Both the position numbers and the translations under genes were made by a program. A stretch of DNA of 36,091 bases from Oceanisphaera litoralis (lineage in GTDB: Bacteria; Pseudomonadota; Gammaproteobacteria; Enterobacterales; Aeromonadaceae). The stretch lies in assembly GCF_016907015.1 (NCBI RefSeq), contig NZ_JAFBBE010000029.1, positions 1 through 36,091 on the forward strand, in the 5' to 3' direction. The notes beneath the pieces are model-generated. The model saw only the letters and a program-made list of their open reading frames with translations. It did not search any database and was not told the DNA's origin. Below, one piece after another: positions 8,438-19,893 of the stretch (position 1 is the first letter of the stretch; the number at the start of each line of letters is the position of its first letter).

Positions 8438-9271
8438 TGACCCTGGCGCAATGGCGGCAACGATTGCGAGAGCAACTGGTGGGGGGCGAGTCTCCGGCAC
8501 TGGATGCGGACGTACTGCTGTGTCACGTGCTGGCCAGACCGCGTAGCTTTCTGCTGGCCTGGCCGGAATACGAGCCGACGGCGGCCGAGAGTGCACGGCT
8601 GTACGCGCTGGTAGCACGGCGGCAGGCCGGTGAGCCGGTGGCCTATCTCACCGGCGAGCGCGAGTTCTGGTCGCTGGCGCTGGAAGTGTCTCCCGCCACT
8701 CTGATCCCCCGACCCGATACCGAAATCATCATCGAAGCGGCATTGGCCCGTTTGCCCGCACGGCCGGCTACCCTGGTGGATCTGGGTACCGGTACCGGCG
8801 CCATTGCCCTGGCGCTGAAAAGCGAGCGACCCGCCGATACCGTGCTGGCGGTGGAATACAACCCTGATGCGGCGGCGCTGGCCCGACGCAATGCCGCCCG
8901 GCTGGGGCTGGCCATCGAAGTGCGCCAGGGCAGCTGGTTCGCGCCGCTGGCCGGGCTGTATTTTGACATGATACTTTCCAACCCGCCCTATATCGACGCC
9001 GCCGACCCCCATTTACAAGCGGGGGGTGTGCGCTTCGAACCCGCCTCGGCACTGGTGGCGGAGCAGCAGGGCATGGCGGATCTGCATTATTTGATGGGCC
9101 AGTCACGGTTTCATTTGGGGCTTGGCGGCTGGTTGCTGCTGGAGCACGGCTGGCAGCAGGGTGCCCAGGTGCGCAACGACGTTACGGCGCTGGGCTACCA
9201 AAAAGTAGAAACCCTGCGCGACTATGGCGGTCAGGAGCGGATAACAGTGGCACAGTGGCCCGGGAGGCTGA

Positions 9272-9294
<23 letters not shown>
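8437..9294 (+). CDS. prmC: Release factor glutamine methyltransferase
   Basis: PrmC methylates the GGQ glutamine of RF1 and RF2 using S-adenosylmethionine. The protein has 285 residues. An N-terminal helical domain is followed by the methyltransferase core with DLGTGTGAIALAL (115-127) for cofactor binding and NPPY (182-185) as the active-site motif that binds the side-chain amide. The start overlaps the prfA stop, and the 3' end overlaps the next gene by 23 bases, so the three are co-translated from one message. Confidence 0.97.
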
Positions 9295-10941
<1,647 letters not shown>

Positions 10942-10958
10942 AAAGCCCGATAAATAGA

Positions 10959-11042
10959 AGTAGGTTGGAATGAGCACCGCGAATTCCAACATTGCTCCGG
11001 TGTCTTTGTGTTGGAATTCGCTTCGCTCATTCGCAACCTACT
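10959..11042. repeat. Palindromic extragenic element between kdsA and the slipin gene
   Basis: The element begins AGTAGGTTGGAATGAGC and ends with the inverse form GCTCATTCGCAACCTACT, with a second inner pair of GAATTCCAAC and GTTGGAATTC. The 84 bases can fold into a long hairpin. It stands between two convergent genes and may end transcription from both sides. It looks like a dispersed repeat of the REP type, but other copies are not in the window. Confidence 0.6.
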
Positions 11043-11063
11043 CGTGTTGATGACTTCCTGCCT

Positions 11064-11867
11064 TTAAGTCATCTGAGTGGGCGCATCGGTATCCTCGGGC
11101 GGGGTGTGCTGGCTGCCCATGTGCTGCAGTATCTTGCCCATCTCCATCGGCAGCGGAAACACGATGATTTTGCTGTTGTCGTTGCTGATTTCGGTCAGGG
11201 TCTGCAGATAACGCAACTGTATCGCCTCCGGCTGCTGGCCCAGCATGCGGGCGGCTTCCAGCAGCTGTTTGGAGGCTTCCAGTTCACCGGTGGCGTGGAT
11301 CACCTTGGCCCGACGCGACCGTTCGGCTTCGGCCTGGCGGGCGATGGCGCGGATCATCGACTCATCCAGATCAACGTGCTTGATCTCCACCGCCGTGACC
11401 TTGATGCCCCAGTTATCGGTGCTCTGATCCAGAATACGCTGCAAGTCCGCATTGAGGGTATCCCGGGCCGACAGGATCTCGTCCAGCTCGTGCTGACCCA
11501 GCACGGATCTCATGGTGGTCTGGGCCAGCTGGCTGGTGGCTTCGAGAAAATTTTCGACGTTGATGATGGCTTTTTGCGGATCCAGCACCCGGAAGTAGAG
11601 CACCGCATTCACCCGCACCGTGACGTTGTCTTTGGAAATCAGATCCTGCGAAGGCACGTCCATGGTGACGATACGCAGATCGACCCGCACCATCTGCTGT
11701 ACGAAAGGGATCAGTATGATGAAGCCGGGTCCCTTTATCTTGTAGAAGCGCCCCAGCAGAAAGACCACCCCCCGTTCGTATTCCCGCAATATCCGGAACA
11801 TGCTGGCAAACAGCATCACCACCAGGATCACTATCAGCAGCTGGAAGTACAGAAAATCGATGATCAT
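11064..11867 (-). CDS. Slipin (stomatin-like SPFH/band 7 membrane protein)
   Basis: 267 residues. One N-terminal membrane segment (about residues 2-20) is followed by an SPFH domain with [20 protein letters not shown] and the [19 protein letters not shown] stretch, then an Ala/Glu-rich coiled region ([13 protein letters not shown]). Slipins form large membrane oligomers. The gene overlaps the upstream nfeD-type gene by ATGA and has AAGGAGA before its start. This slipin-NfeD pairing is conserved across bacteria and archaea, where the partner protease can cleave the slipin C-terminus. The C-terminal tail here is short. Confidence 0.93.
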   Translation of the reverse strand: MIIDFLYFQLLIVILVVMLFASMFRILREYERGVVFLLGRFYKIKGPGFIILIPFVQQMVRVDLRIVTMDVPSQDLISKDNVTVRVNAVLYFRVLDPQKAIINVENFLEATSQLAQTTMRSVLGQHELDEILSARDTLNADLQRILDQSTDNWGIKVTAVEIKHVDLDESMIRAIARQAEAERSRRAKVIHATGELEASKQLLEAARMLGQQPEAIQLRYLQTLTEISNDNSKIIVFPLPMEMGKILQHMGSQHTPPEDTDAPTQMT

Positions 11868-13240
11868 GCTTGTGTCTCCTTCGCCGGAGCGACGTTGAGG
11901 GTAAGATCTTCTACCGCCAGCACCACTACGGGTTGACGGGCGTCAATAGGGTGCTGACTGCAGGCCTGCCAGCGCTCGCCCTGAACCATGACGGTGCCGG
12001 TGGGAGCGATGGCGGTCAGGGCAATGCCTTGCTCGCCGACCATGGCGATCGAGCCGGAAACGGGAGCCGAACGGCGTTGTTTGACGATCAGACGGATCAC
12101 CACGATAAACAGGCTCAGAGAGAACAGGGCAAAGGCGGCAATAAAGGGCCAGGCGACGCGAAAGGCCTGATCCGGGGTATCGAACAGCAGCACGGATCCG
12201 ATGACGAAGGCCACCAGGCCGCCACCGCCGAGAATGCCGAAACTGGGCGAGAGCCCCTCGGCCACCATCAGCGCCAGCCCCAGCCCCAGCAGCGCCAGAC
12301 CGGCGGTGCTGAACGGCAGCATCTGCAATGCCAGCAGGGCCAGCATCAGGCAGATGGCGCCGGTGACGCCGGCCACGCCAAAGCCGGGGCTGTAAAACTC
12401 GAGCAGCAGACCATACATGCCCACCAGCATCAGCAGGTAGGCGATGTTGGGGTTACTGATGGTAATGATAAAGCGCTGGCGCCAGTCGGGCTCACGCAGT
12501 TCGCCCTGCAGCCCGGTGCTGGCGAAGGTATAGGGGCTGCCATGCACCAGCAGCTCACGACCATCAAGGGACTGCAACAGCGCCGGAATATCGTCGGCTA
12601 TCAGCTCGATGACGTTCTGCTCCAGCGCCTCGGTGGCGGTGAGGGTGGCGGCATCTCGCACCGCCAGCTCGGCCCAGTCGGCGTTGCGCTCCCGTAGCTG
12701 GGCCAGGGAGCGGATGTAGGCGATGGCGTCATTCATCGTCTTGCGCTCCATGGCCGAGCCCTCGGGGCGCGATATTTCCTGCTTATCCGCCTCTTTTTCC
12801 TTGCTCTGGTCTTTTTCGGTCGGAGTACCCGGCAGGGTGGGGCCGCCTATCTGCACCGGAGTGGCAGCCCCCAGATGGGTGCCCGGCGCCATGGCGGCCA
12901 CATGGCTGGCATAGAGAATATAGGTGCCCGCCGAGGCGGCGCGGGCGCCACCGGGTGACACATAGACCACCACGGGGATGCGTGACTCGAGTATGGCGGT
13001 GTTGATGTCCCGGGTGGCGCTGTAGAGGCCGCCGGGGGTATCCATGGTCAGCAGTACGAAGGCGGGCTTGTCTACCTGGGCCTGATTCAGTTCGGTGACA
13101 ATGAAGTCCGAAGTGCCGGGGCCGATGCCGCCCTTGACGTCAAGCTGCCAGTAAGACTCCTGGGCCAGCACCGGTAACCCCGCTCCCAGCCCTAGCCACA
13201 ATAACAGCACTAACAATAATAACGGCCCGCGCCAGCTCAT
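11864..13240 (-). CDS. NfeD-family membrane serine protease (NfeD1b type)
   Basis: 458 residues in three parts. A signal peptide covers about residues 1-26. A ClpP/SppA-like periplasmic protease domain carries candidate nucleophile Ser103 in [11 protein letters not shown] and candidate general base Lys167 in [10 protein letters not shown]. Four or five membrane segments (about 265-385) and a C-terminal OB-fold NfeD domain follow. Length and order are those of the long NfeD1b form that pairs with slipins. The insert rich in Lys and Glu around 141-160 ([15 protein letters not shown]) is a charged linker. GGAG precedes the ATG. Confidence 0.93.
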   Translation of the reverse strand: MSWRGPLLLLVLLLWLGLGAGLPVLAQESYWQLDVKGGIGPGTSDFIVTELNQAQVDKPAFVLLTMDTPGGLYSATRDINTAILESRIPVVVYVSPGGARAASAGTYILYASHVAAMAPGTHLGAATPVQIGGPTLPGTPTEKDQSKEKEADKQEISRPEGSAMERKTMNDAIAYIRSLAQLRERNADWAELAVRDAATLTATEALEQNVIELIADDIPALLQSLDGRELLVHGSPYTFASTGLQGELREPDWRQRFIITISNPNIAYLLMLVGMYGLLLEFYSPGFGVAGVTGAICLMLALLALQMLPFSTAGLALLGLGLALMVAEGLSPSFGILGGGGLVAFVIGSVLLFDTPDQAFRVAWPFIAAFALFSLSLFIVVIRLIVKQRRSAPVSGSIAMVGEQGIALTAIAPTGTVMVQGERWQACSQHPIDARQPVVVLAVEDLTLNVAPAKETQA

Positions 13241-13301
13241 CTGATCTGCTCCAGCTCCATTCTTATTAGAGCTTAGTGCATGACATCGGTTTGGTTGTTA
13301 T

Positions 13302-13330
13302 TTGACCACTCCTGGGCTCGTTCACATTAT
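13302..13330 (+). promoter_or_regulatory. Sigma-70 promoter upstream of the GNAT gene
   Basis: -35 TTGACC (13302-13307) and -10 CATTAT (13325-13330) are 17 bases apart. The predicted start site is about 75 bases before the chosen ATG. It reads away from the nfeD-slipin pair. Confidence 0.6.
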
Positions 13331-13413
13331 GCCGACAGCGGACTTTGCTTTACCATTCGCCGCCATGTAACGAGTATCGGCCGACACAGGGGCTGCGGAG
13401 TGAAAGAGTGAAG

Positions 13414-13851
13414 ATGAAGATAAGGGCGGCGACCAAGACCGATTTGGGGAACGTTTTTCGACTGGAGCAGGGCGCCTTTGGCGAGCACGGCTATCCGGAT
13501 TTTTTTATTCGTCAGGCGATGGATTTATGGCCGGGCACCCTGCTGGTGGCGGAAAGCGAAGGAGGGCTGGTGGGCTACGCCCTGGGTGGCATGGGCGAAG
13601 CGAGAGAGCAGGGTTGGATTCTGTCGCTGGCGGTGGATGAACGGCAGCGTGGACTGGGCATCGGCAAGGCGCTGTTGCAGCGGTTGTGTCGTGACCTGAC
13701 GGATGCGGGCTGCACCGAGCTGAGGTTGACGGTGCACCCGGACAACCCGGCACGCGGGCTTTATCAGTCGCTGGGATTTGTCGAAGAAAGCCGGGAGCCG
13801 GACTATTTTGGTCCCGGTGAGCCCCGGCAGCGATTGCTGCGCCGGGGCTGA
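13414..13851 (+). CDS. GNAT-family N-acetyltransferase (RimI-like)
   Basis: 145 residues from MKIRAATKTDL. The acetyl-CoA binding motif A is clear: SLAVDERQRGLGIGKALLQ, with the R-x-x-G-x-G loop. It is followed by the DNPARGLYQSLGFVEE segment typical of RimI and related enzymes. The substrate cannot be told from sequence. An in-frame ATG at 13345 would add 23 residues that do not look like a GNAT N-terminus, so the inner start is preferred. A perfect hairpin follows the stop. The gene stands alone, divergent from nfeD. Confidence 0.85.
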   Translation: MKIRAATKTDLGNVFRLEQGAFGEHGYPDFFIRQAMDLWPGTLLVAESEGGLVGYALGGMGEAREQGWILSLAVDERQRGLGIGKALLQRLCRDLTDAGCTELRLTVHPDNPARGLYQSLGFVEESREPDYFGPGEPRQRLLRRG

Positions 13852-13869
13852 CTCCGGCGCAGCAGCATG

Positions 13870-13909
13870 TGCCGCACTAAGTGGCCAATGAAGGCCGCTT
13901 AGTGCGGCA
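13870..13909. terminator. Hairpin between convergent GNAT and fadE genes
   Basis: A perfect 12-bp stem TGCCGCACTAAG with CTTAGTGCGGCA encloses an inner GGCC-GGCC pairing. It fills almost the whole gap between the two stop codons. There is no long T run, so it is a possible bidirectional terminator or a 3' end stabiliser. Confidence 0.6.
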
Positions 13910-13910
13910 A

Positions 13911-16361
13911 TCAGGTGTTTCTGTTCAGCATGGCATCGTTGAACAGTGCCTTGTTGGCCACCAGTTCCCGGGGGTCGAAGTCATCCACCTTGATGGTGCG
14001 CAAGCGGCCGACTTCTGCCCGTTCCAGCAGTACGGCTTCTTCCGGGTCTATGATACCGGCATTCAGTGCCTCGGCTGCCAGCCGATCCAGCTGGGTGAAA
14101 GAGCGGCGGCCCAGGGTCTGGGTTATTTTGTCGAACACCGGCTCGGCGGCGAGGACGTCGACGAAGGCCTGCTCCAGCATGCCCAGCGGGTTGCCTTCTT
14201 CGGCCGCCAGATAAAGCCCGGCGCCGATACACTCCCGGGCCGGTCCCGGTGTTTGCAGGGCGCGTGCCACCCGGTGATCGAGTTTGTCCGACGGTCGTTT
14301 GAACGGCGTGCCCCAGGGCATCAGCAGTACCTTGAGCACCTTGCCCAGCATCGGCGCCGGAAAATTGTCCAGCAGTTCGACCAGCGCGATCTGCGCCCGG
14401 TACAGGCCATCCTGACAGGCCCAGTGCACCAGCGGCACTATCTCGGCCGGGCGACCTTCGTCATTGAAGCGCTTCAGGGTGGCAGACACCAGATACAGCT
14501 GGCTCAGCACGTCACCGAGGCGGGCCGAGAGTCGTTCCCTGCGTTTGAGCTCGCCGCCGAGGCTGGCCATGGCCACATCCGACAACAGGCTCAGGTTGGC
14601 GCTCAACCGGTTCATCTGGCGGTAATAAGGTGCGGTCTCGTCGCGAACGGGCGTCTGGCTGAAGCGCGCACCGGTAAAGCCGAACCAGAGGCTGCGCACC
14701 AGGTTGCCGATGGCGAAGCCGATATGGCCGAATACGGCCCGGTCGAATTGCGCCAGTGCCTTGCCGGCATCCGGCTCCTGCACCGACAGCATTTCTGCCA
14801 GTACATACGGATGGCAGCGAATGGCCCCCTGACCGTAGATGATCATGCTGCGGGTCAGGATGTTGGCGCCTTCCACCGTGATGGCGATGGGCGCCCCCTG
14901 ATAGCCGCGGGCCAGATAGTTGTTGGGTCCCATGCAGATGCCCTTGCCGCCGTGAATGTCCATGGCGTCGATGATGCTGCGCTGACTGCGGTCGGTAAGA
15001 TGATATTTGACGATGGCCGAGACCACAGAGGGCTTCTCGCCCAGATCGATACCGGTCATGGTCAGCATGCTGGCCGCATCGGACAGATAGGCATTACCGC
15101 CCAGGCGGGCCAGTGGCGCCTCGATGCCTTCCATTCTGCCGATGGGCAGCCGAAACTGGCGGCGAATACGGCTGTAGGCGCCGGAGGCCAGCGCCGACAC
15201 GCGGGTGCCGGCGGTGCCGGTAGAGGGCAGTGTGATGCCACGGCCCACCGACAGGCATTCCATCAGCATGCGCCAGCCCTGGCCGGCCATCTGCCGGCCA
15301 CCGATGATGAAGTCGATGGGCACGAATAGGTCCCTGCCCTGGGTGGGCCCGTTCTGGAAGGGCACGTTCAGCGGAAAATGACGGCGACCTATCTTTACGC
15401 CGGGGGTGGCGACGGGGATCAGGGCGCAGGTGATGCCGAGATCGGTCTCGTCACCCAGCCAGCCTTCCGGATCCTGCAGCTTGAACGCCAGCCCGAGTAC
15501 GGTAGCAACGGGGGCCAGGGTGATATAGCGCTTGTCCCAGGTCAGGCGCATGCCCAGCACCTGTTCGCCCTGCCAGTCGCCCATGCAGACGATGCCGACA
15601 TCGGGAATGGCCCCGGCGTCCGAGCCCGCTTCCGGGCCGGTCAGAGCGAAGCAGGGGATCTCTTCGCCGCGGGCCAGCCGGGGCAGGTAGTGCTCCTTCT
15701 GCTCCCGGGTGCCGTATGCCTGCAGCAGCTCGCCCGGGCCGAGGGAGTTGGGCACCCCCACGGTAGAGGCCAGCACGGAACTGGTGCTGCACAGCTTTTG
15801 CAGCACCCGGGACTGGGCGTAGGCGGAAAAGGCCAGGCCGCCATACTGCTTTTCGATGATCATGGCGAAGAAGCCGTGTTTTTTCAGGTAATCCCACACC
15901 TCGGGCGACAGGTCGGCGCGTTCGTGGGTCACCTCCCAGTCGTTGGTCATGCGGCATACTTCTTCTACCGGACCGTCCATGAAAGCCTGCTCTGCTTCGC
16001 TGAGCTGCGGTCGGGGGTAGTGGTGCAGGGTTTGCCAGTCCGGTTTACCGCGAAACAACTCGGCCTCCCACCAGGTGGTGCCGGCCTCGATGGCGTCGCG
16101 CTCGGTTGAAGACATTTCCGGCATCAGCTTCCTGTAGGCGGAGAACAGGGGGCGGCTGAGCGAAGCGGCGCGCAAGGGAGGGAGATTCAGCAGGGTGGCC
16201 AGCACGGCAAACACCAGCCAGCAGGCCGGGCTCACTTCACCCAGCAAGGTCCCCACCACCAGTACCAGTAGGGTGACCCGCGTTATCGCGAGCAGAGAGA
16301 AGCCATGGTAAGCCAGGACGGCCCAGGAAATCAGCAGTAGCAGCAGGGTAATCATGAACAA
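13911..16361 (-). CDS. fadE: Acyl-CoA dehydrogenase FadE
   Basis: 816 residues, the length of E. coli FadE (814) and much longer than ordinary acyl-CoA dehydrogenases. It catalyses the first, FAD-dependent step of fatty acid beta-oxidation. Two hydrophobic segments at the N-terminus (about 1-25 and 30-60) would anchor it to the membrane. [17 protein letters not shown] is the FAD/substrate-binding signature, and [20 protein letters not shown] and [18 protein letters not shown] follow in the dehydrogenase core. AAGGAG precedes the ATG. It diverges from gmhA as in E. coli, and a FadR-type operator lies in its promoter region. Confidence 0.97.
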   Translation of the reverse strand: MFMITLLLLLISWAVLAYHGFSLLAITRVTLLVLVVGTLLGEVSPACWLVFAVLATLLNLPPLRAASLSRPLFSAYRKLMPEMSSTERDAIEAGTTWWEAELFRGKPDWQTLHHYPRPQLSEAEQAFMDGPVEEVCRMTNDWEVTHERADLSPEVWDYLKKHGFFAMIIEKQYGGLAFSAYAQSRVLQKLCSTSSVLASTVGVPNSLGPGELLQAYGTREQKEHYLPRLARGEEIPCFALTGPEAGSDAGAIPDVGIVCMGDWQGEQVLGMRLTWDKRYITLAPVATVLGLAFKLQDPEGWLGDETDLGITCALIPVATPGVKIGRRHFPLNVPFQNGPTQGRDLFVPIDFIIGGRQMAGQGWRMLMECLSVGRGITLPSTGTAGTRVSALASGAYSRIRRQFRLPIGRMEGIEAPLARLGGNAYLSDAASMLTMTGIDLGEKPSVVSAIVKYHLTDRSQRSIIDAMDIHGGKGICMGPNNYLARGYQGAPIAITVEGANILTRSMIIYGQGAIRCHPYVLAEMLSVQEPDAGKALAQFDRAVFGHIGFAIGNLVRSLWFGFTGARFSQTPVRDETAPYYRQMNRLSANLSLLSDVAMASLGGELKRRERLSARLGDVLSQLYLVSATLKRFNDEGRPAEIVPLVHWACQDGLYRAQIALVELLDNFPAPMLGKVLKVLLMPWGTPFKRPSDKLDHRVARALQTPGPARECIGAGLYLAAEEGNPLGMLEQAFVDVLAAEPVFDKITQTLGRRSFTQLDRLAAEALNAGIIDPEEAVLLERAEVGRLRTIKVDDFDPRELVANKALFNDAMLNRNT

Positions 16362-16405
16362 CTCCTTGTTCCGGGCTCAGTTTGTTCCGGCTCCAGTGCG
16401 GTAAC

Positions 16406-16418
16406 GAGGTCCGACCTC
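16406..16418 (-). promoter_or_regulatory. FadR-like operator upstream of fadE
   Basis: GAGGTCCGACCTC is a perfect inverted repeat around a single central base and carries the GGTC-N-GACC core of the FadR consensus. It lies 45-57 bases before the fadE ATG and just downstream of the candidate -10 hexamer, a position suited to repression relieved by long-chain acyl-CoA. No fadR gene is in the window. Confidence 0.65.
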
Positions 16419-16431
16419 CTGGGTGATTTTA

Positions 16432-16460
16432 GTTTTAATTCATACAAATGTTTAAATCAA
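16432..16460 (-). promoter_or_regulatory. Candidate fadE promoter
   Basis: On the minus strand, -35 TTGATT (16455-16460) and -10 TAAAAC (16432-16437) are spaced by 17 bases in an AT-rich stretch that stands out from the surrounding GC-rich DNA. The FadR-like operator begins 13 bases further downstream. Confidence 0.45.
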
Positions 16461-16605
16461 GCTGCACCGAGGTTAAAAAATAGCAGTATTCGGTCCGGTC
16501 CCGCCAACCACATAGAGCCGACAGGGCAGGACGGGCGGCGCCCGGCTTCCCGCTGCGGGTGACTTGTGCCAAAATGCCCTTTTACCGTGAGTGAGAGGCA
16601 ATTTC

Positions 16606-17187
16606 ATGTATCAGGATCTGATCCGTAGCGAACTGACCGACGCCGCCGAAGTGCTGAATCGTTTCCTGGCCGACGACGCCAACATTCAGGCCATCGAAAG
16701 CGGAGCGAAATTGCTGGCCGACAGCTTCAAGGCCGGGGGCAAGGTGCTGTCCTGCGGTAACGGTGGCTCTCATTGCGATGCCATGCATTTTGCCGAAGAG
16801 CTGACCGGCCGCTACCGGGAAAATCGCCCTGGCTATCCGGCCATCGCCATTTCCGATCCCAGCCATCTATCCTGCGTGGCCAACGATTTCGGCTTCGAAT
16901 ACGTGTTTTCCCGCTATCTGGAAGCGGTAGGGAAGGAAGGGGATGTGTTGTTCGGCCTCTCCACCAGCGGTAATTCCGGCAATATTATCAGGGCCATCGA
17001 AGCGGCCAGGGCCAAGGGCATCAAGGTCATCGCCCTGACCGGCAAGGACGGCGGCAAGATGGCCGGGCTGGCGGATGTGGAAATCCGGGTACCCCACTTC
17101 GGTTATGCAGACCGTATTCAGGAAGTGCATATCAAGATCATTCATATCCTGATCCAGCTGGTAGAAAAAGAAATGGAGCAAGCGTAG
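16606..17187 (+). CDS. gmhA: Sedoheptulose 7-phosphate isomerase
   Basis: GmhA converts sedoheptulose 7-phosphate to D-glycero-D-manno-heptose 7-phosphate, the first step to LPS heptose. The chosen start [15 protein letters not shown] gives 193 residues (E. coli 192). GAGAGG precedes it, and a possible start 5 codons upstream is not needed. [20 protein letters not shown] carries metal-binding His61 and Glu65, STSGNS (119-124) is the SIS-domain phosphate loop, and [11 protein letters not shown] lies near the end. yafJ begins 5 bases after the stop, as in E. coli. Confidence 0.96.
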   Translation: MYQDLIRSELTDAAEVLNRFLADDANIQAIESGAKLLADSFKAGGKVLSCGNGGSHCDAMHFAEELTGRYRENRPGYPAIAISDPSHLSCVANDFGFEYVFSRYLEAVGKEGDVLFGLSTSGNSGNIIRAIEAARAKGIKVIALTGKDGGKMAGLADVEIRVPHFGYADRIQEVHIKIIHILIQLVEKEMEQA

Positions 17188-17192
17188 ACACT

Positions 17193-17972
17193 ATGTGTGA
17201 ATTGCTAGGGATGAGTGCCAACGTGCCCACCGATATCTGTTTCAGCTTTACCGGCCTGATGCAGCGGGGCGGCCGTACCGGCCCCCACAAGGATGGCTGG
17301 GGTATCGTATTTTACGAAGGCAAGGGCTTGCGTACCTTCAAGGATCCGCAGCCGTCCAGTCAGTCCCGCATCGCCAAACTGGTACAGGAATATCCGATCA
17401 AGAGCCGCTCCGTGGTCAGTCATATCCGCCAGGCCAACCGGGGGGGCATAGCGCTGGAAAACACCCATCCCTTTACCCGGGAGCTGTGGGGCCGGTACTG
17501 GACCTTTGCCCACAACGGTCAGCTGAGTGGCTACGACCATCTTGAAAGCGGACGGCACAAGCCAGTGGGCGAAACCGACAGCGAACTCGCCTTTTGCTGG
17601 ATTCTGGATGCCATGGAGCGCCAATACCCGACCCGACCCGATGATATGGCGGCCATGTTCCGTTATGTGGCCGGCCTGTGCGATCAGCTGCGCGCGCTGG
17701 GCGTGTTCAACATGCTGCTCACCGACGGCGAGTATCTGATGACCTATTGCAGCAACAACCTGCACTGGATCACCCGCCGCGCGCCTTTCGGCCCGGCCCG
17801 ATTGATCGACGAAGAAGTGGAAATCGACTTTCAGAAGGAAACCACCCCCAACGATATCGTGACCGTCATCGCTACCCAGCCGCTGACCAACAACGAGCAG
17901 TGGCACAAGATGCAACCCGGCGAATACAATCTGTTCTGGCTGGGCGAGCGGGTGGCCGCTACCGATTTGTGA
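17193..17972 (+). CDS. yafJ: Class II glutamine amidotransferase YafJ
   Basis: 259 residues, very close to E. coli YafJ (255). Cys2 would become the N-terminal nucleophile after Met removal, which fixes the start. Further class II glutaminase features are GPHKDGWGI, HIRQANRG, NTHPFTRELWG, FAHNGQLSG and GETDSE. No synthase domain follows, so the acceptor of ammonia is unknown. It lies 5 bases after gmhA and is probably co-transcribed with it. The pairing with an LPS heptose gene is conserved, but its meaning is not known to me. Confidence 0.93.
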   Translation: MCELLGMSANVPTDICFSFTGLMQRGGRTGPHKDGWGIVFYEGKGLRTFKDPQPSSQSRIAKLVQEYPIKSRSVVSHIRQANRGGIALENTHPFTRELWGRYWTFAHNGQLSGYDHLESGRHKPVGETDSELAFCWILDAMERQYPTRPDDMAAMFRYVAGLCDQLRALGVFNMLLTDGEYLMTYCSNNLHWITRRAPFGPARLIDEEVEIDFQKETTPNDIVTVIATQPLTNNEQWHKMQPGEYNLFWLGERVAATDL

Positions 17973-18119
17973 ACCCCCCAACCCTCCCCTTACCTTGCAC
18001 CTCGCTGTTGTTCTGTTGCTCACGAGTTCAGAGGAGGGGGCTGTTTACTCCTCCCCCTTGGCAGCGGGGTTGCAGGCATAACGGCGGGTTGTCGCCAGGG
18101 GGAGGCTGGGTGGGGGGCC
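17972..18119. repeat. Imperfect inverted repeat of C-rich and G-rich arms
   Basis: The left arm begins CCCCCCAACCCTCCCC just after the yafJ stop. The right arm, near 18096-18119, reads GGGGGAGGCTGGGTGGGGGG. They are roughly complementary with small gaps. The space between holds further purine- and pyrimidine-skewed strings but no gene. It resembles a dispersed extragenic repeat. Confidence 0.45.
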
Positions 18120-18168
18120 TGGAGCGGGCCCTTTGTCCGAACCGGATACTCCGTCGCATTCACGCAAC

Positions 18169-18204
18169 AAAAAGCGCGCTTATGTCACCATAAGCGCGCT
18201 TTTT
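18169..18204. terminator. Bidirectional terminator between yafJ and purN
   Basis: A perfect 16-bp stem, AAAAAGCGCGCTTATG with CATAAGCGCGCTTTTT, closes a 4-base loop. T runs end the stem on both strands. It lies 17 bases from the purN stop and would serve both convergent transcripts. Confidence 0.85.
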
Positions 18205-18220
18205 CAGTAGCAGAAGCGTA

Positions 18221-18859
18221 TTAGTCTCCGGCGTGCCCTTCCGGAGGAAGCGGGACGCCGTCCAGGAAGACGTTGCCCTGCTGCATCACCAGGCGGCCTT
18301 CACAGAACCAGCGTACTGCCAGCGGATAGATGGCGTGTTCCTGCACCTGCACCCGTGCGGCAATGGTGGCTTCGTCGTCACCGGCAAAGATGGGTACCCG
18401 TGCCTGCAACACCACGGGGCCGCCATCCAGCTCTTCGGTAACGAAGTGCACGCTGCAGCCGTGCTCGGCGTCACCGGCCTCTATGGCTCTGCGATGGGTA
18501 TGCAGCCCCTGATAACGGGGCAGCAGCGACGGATGTATGTTGAGCATGCGGCCAGCGTAATGACGCACAAAGCCGGGAGTCAGGATGCGCATGAAACCGG
18601 CCAGCACCACCAGATCGGGTTCATGGCCGTCGATAAGCGCCATCAGCGCCGCATCGAAGCTGTCCCGGTCGGCGTAGTCCTTGTTGGACAGCACGGCCGT
18701 GGCGACGCCCGCCAGACGGGCACGCTCCAGACCATAGGCCTCGGCCTTGTTGCTGACGACCGCAACGACGTCGCCGCCCAACTGGCCGGCGGCAGCCTGG
18801 TCCAGCAGCGCCTGCAGGTTGCTGCCGCTGCCGGAGATCAGGACGACAATGCGGGTCAT
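18221..18859 (-). CDS. purN: Phosphoribosylglycinamide formyltransferase
   Basis: PurN transfers a formyl group from 10-formyl-tetrahydrofolate to GAR, the third step of purine synthesis. 212 residues, like E. coli (212). [11 protein letters not shown] (8-18) binds the phosphate of GAR. Catalytic Asn107 and His109 are in [10 protein letters not shown] and Asp145 in EELDGGPVV. The start overlaps the purM stop by ATGA, so the two are coupled. A strong terminator follows. Confidence 0.97.
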   Translation of the reverse strand: MTRIVVLISGSGSNLQALLDQAAAGQLGGDVVAVVSNKAEAYGLERARLAGVATAVLSNKDYADRDSFDAALMALIDGHEPDLVVLAGFMRILTPGFVRHYAGRMLNIHPSLLPRYQGLHTHRRAIEAGDAEHGCSVHFVTEELDGGPVVLQARVPIFAGDDEATIAARVQVQEHAIYPLAVRWFCEGRLVMQQGNVFLDGVPLPPEGHAGD

Positions 18860-19893
18860 TTTATTTCGACCTGCTCTTCGCCGTCGGCGGCGTTATCGAT
18901 ATGACCGATAACCCAGGCGTTTTCGCCGGCATTCTGCATGAAGGTGACCGCCGCCTCTGCCTGATCGGCCGGCAGGGCGATAACCATGCCCACGCCGCAG
19001 TTGAAGGTGCGGTACATTTCATGGGTTTCCACGTCACCGGCCTGTTGCAGCCAGGAGAAGACTTCCGGCCACTGCCAGCTGGCGCCGTCGATAACGGCCT
19101 TGGCGCCCTTGGGCAGCACGCGGGGAATATTTTCCCAGAAGCCGCCGCCGGTAATGTGGCTCAGCGCATGGATGTCGTGCTGCTTGATAAGCTCCAGTAC
19201 CGGCTTCACGTAGATGCGGGTCGGGGCCATCAGGGCATCGGCCAGGGTGGCGTCACCCAGCGGCTGTTGCAGATCGGCCTGGCTCACTTCCAGGATCTTG
19301 CGAACCAGTGAGTAGCCGTTGGAGTGGGGACCGCTTGACCCTAAGGCGATCAGCGCATCACCGGCGGCGACTTTGGTGCCGTCGATGATTCCGCTTTTTT
19401 CTACTACGCCCACACAGAAGCCTGCCAGATCGTAGTCGCCGGCTTCGTACATGCCGGGCATTTCGGCGGTTTCACCGCCGATCAGGGCACAGCCGCTCAG
19501 CTCGCAGCCGGCACCGATGCCGGTGACCACATCGGCGGCGGTGTCCACATCCAGCTTGCCGGTGGCATAGTAGTCGAGGAAGAACAGCGGCTCGGCGCCC
19601 TGAACAATCAGGTCATTCACGCACATGGCGACCAAGTCGATACCCACGCCCTGATGACGCTTGAGATCGATGGCCAGACGCAGCTTGGTGCCTACGCCGT
19701 CGGTGCCGGCCACCAGTACCGGCTCCTTGTAGCCGGTCGGCAGCTGGCACAGGGCACCGAAGCCCCCGAGTCCACCCATGACTTCCGGGCGTTGAGTACG
19801 ACGGCTGACGCCTTTGATGCGTTCAACCAGGGCGTTACCGGCATCAATATCTACACCGGCATCTTTGTAGCTCAGGGGTTTCTTCTGCGTCAC
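18856..19893 (-). CDS. purM: Phosphoribosylformylglycinamidine cyclo-ligase (AIR synthetase)
   Basis: PurM closes the imidazole ring to make AIR in purine synthesis. 345 residues as in E. coli. [21 protein letters not shown] opens the protein, followed by ATP-site segments [30 protein letters not shown] and [12 protein letters not shown]. The start codon is GTG, preceded by AAGGTAA. purM-purN forms a two-gene operon that diverges from upp. No convincing PurR box is seen upstream. Confidence 0.97.
   Translation of the reverse strand: MTQKKPLSYKDAGVDIDAGNALVERIKGVSRRTQRPEVMGGLGGFGALCQLPTGYKEPVLVAGTDGVGTKLRLAIDLKRHQGVGIDLVAMCVNDLIVQGAEPLFFLDYYATGKLDVDTAADVVTGIGAGCELSGCALIGGETAEMPGMYEAGDYDLAGFCVGVVEKSGIIDGTKVAAGDALIALGSSGPHSNGYSLVRKILEVSQADLQQPLGDATLADALMAPTRIYVKPVLELIKQHDIHALSHITGGGFWENIPRVLPKGAKAVIDGASWQWPEVFSWLQQAGDVETHEMYRTFNCGVGMVIALPADQAEAAVTFMQNAGENAWVIGHIDNAADGEEQVEIK

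Noticed and set aside
13881-15329. 482-residue plus-strand open frame opposite fadE
   Set aside because: It is antisense to a full-length FadE and has no recognisable domain or ribosome site.
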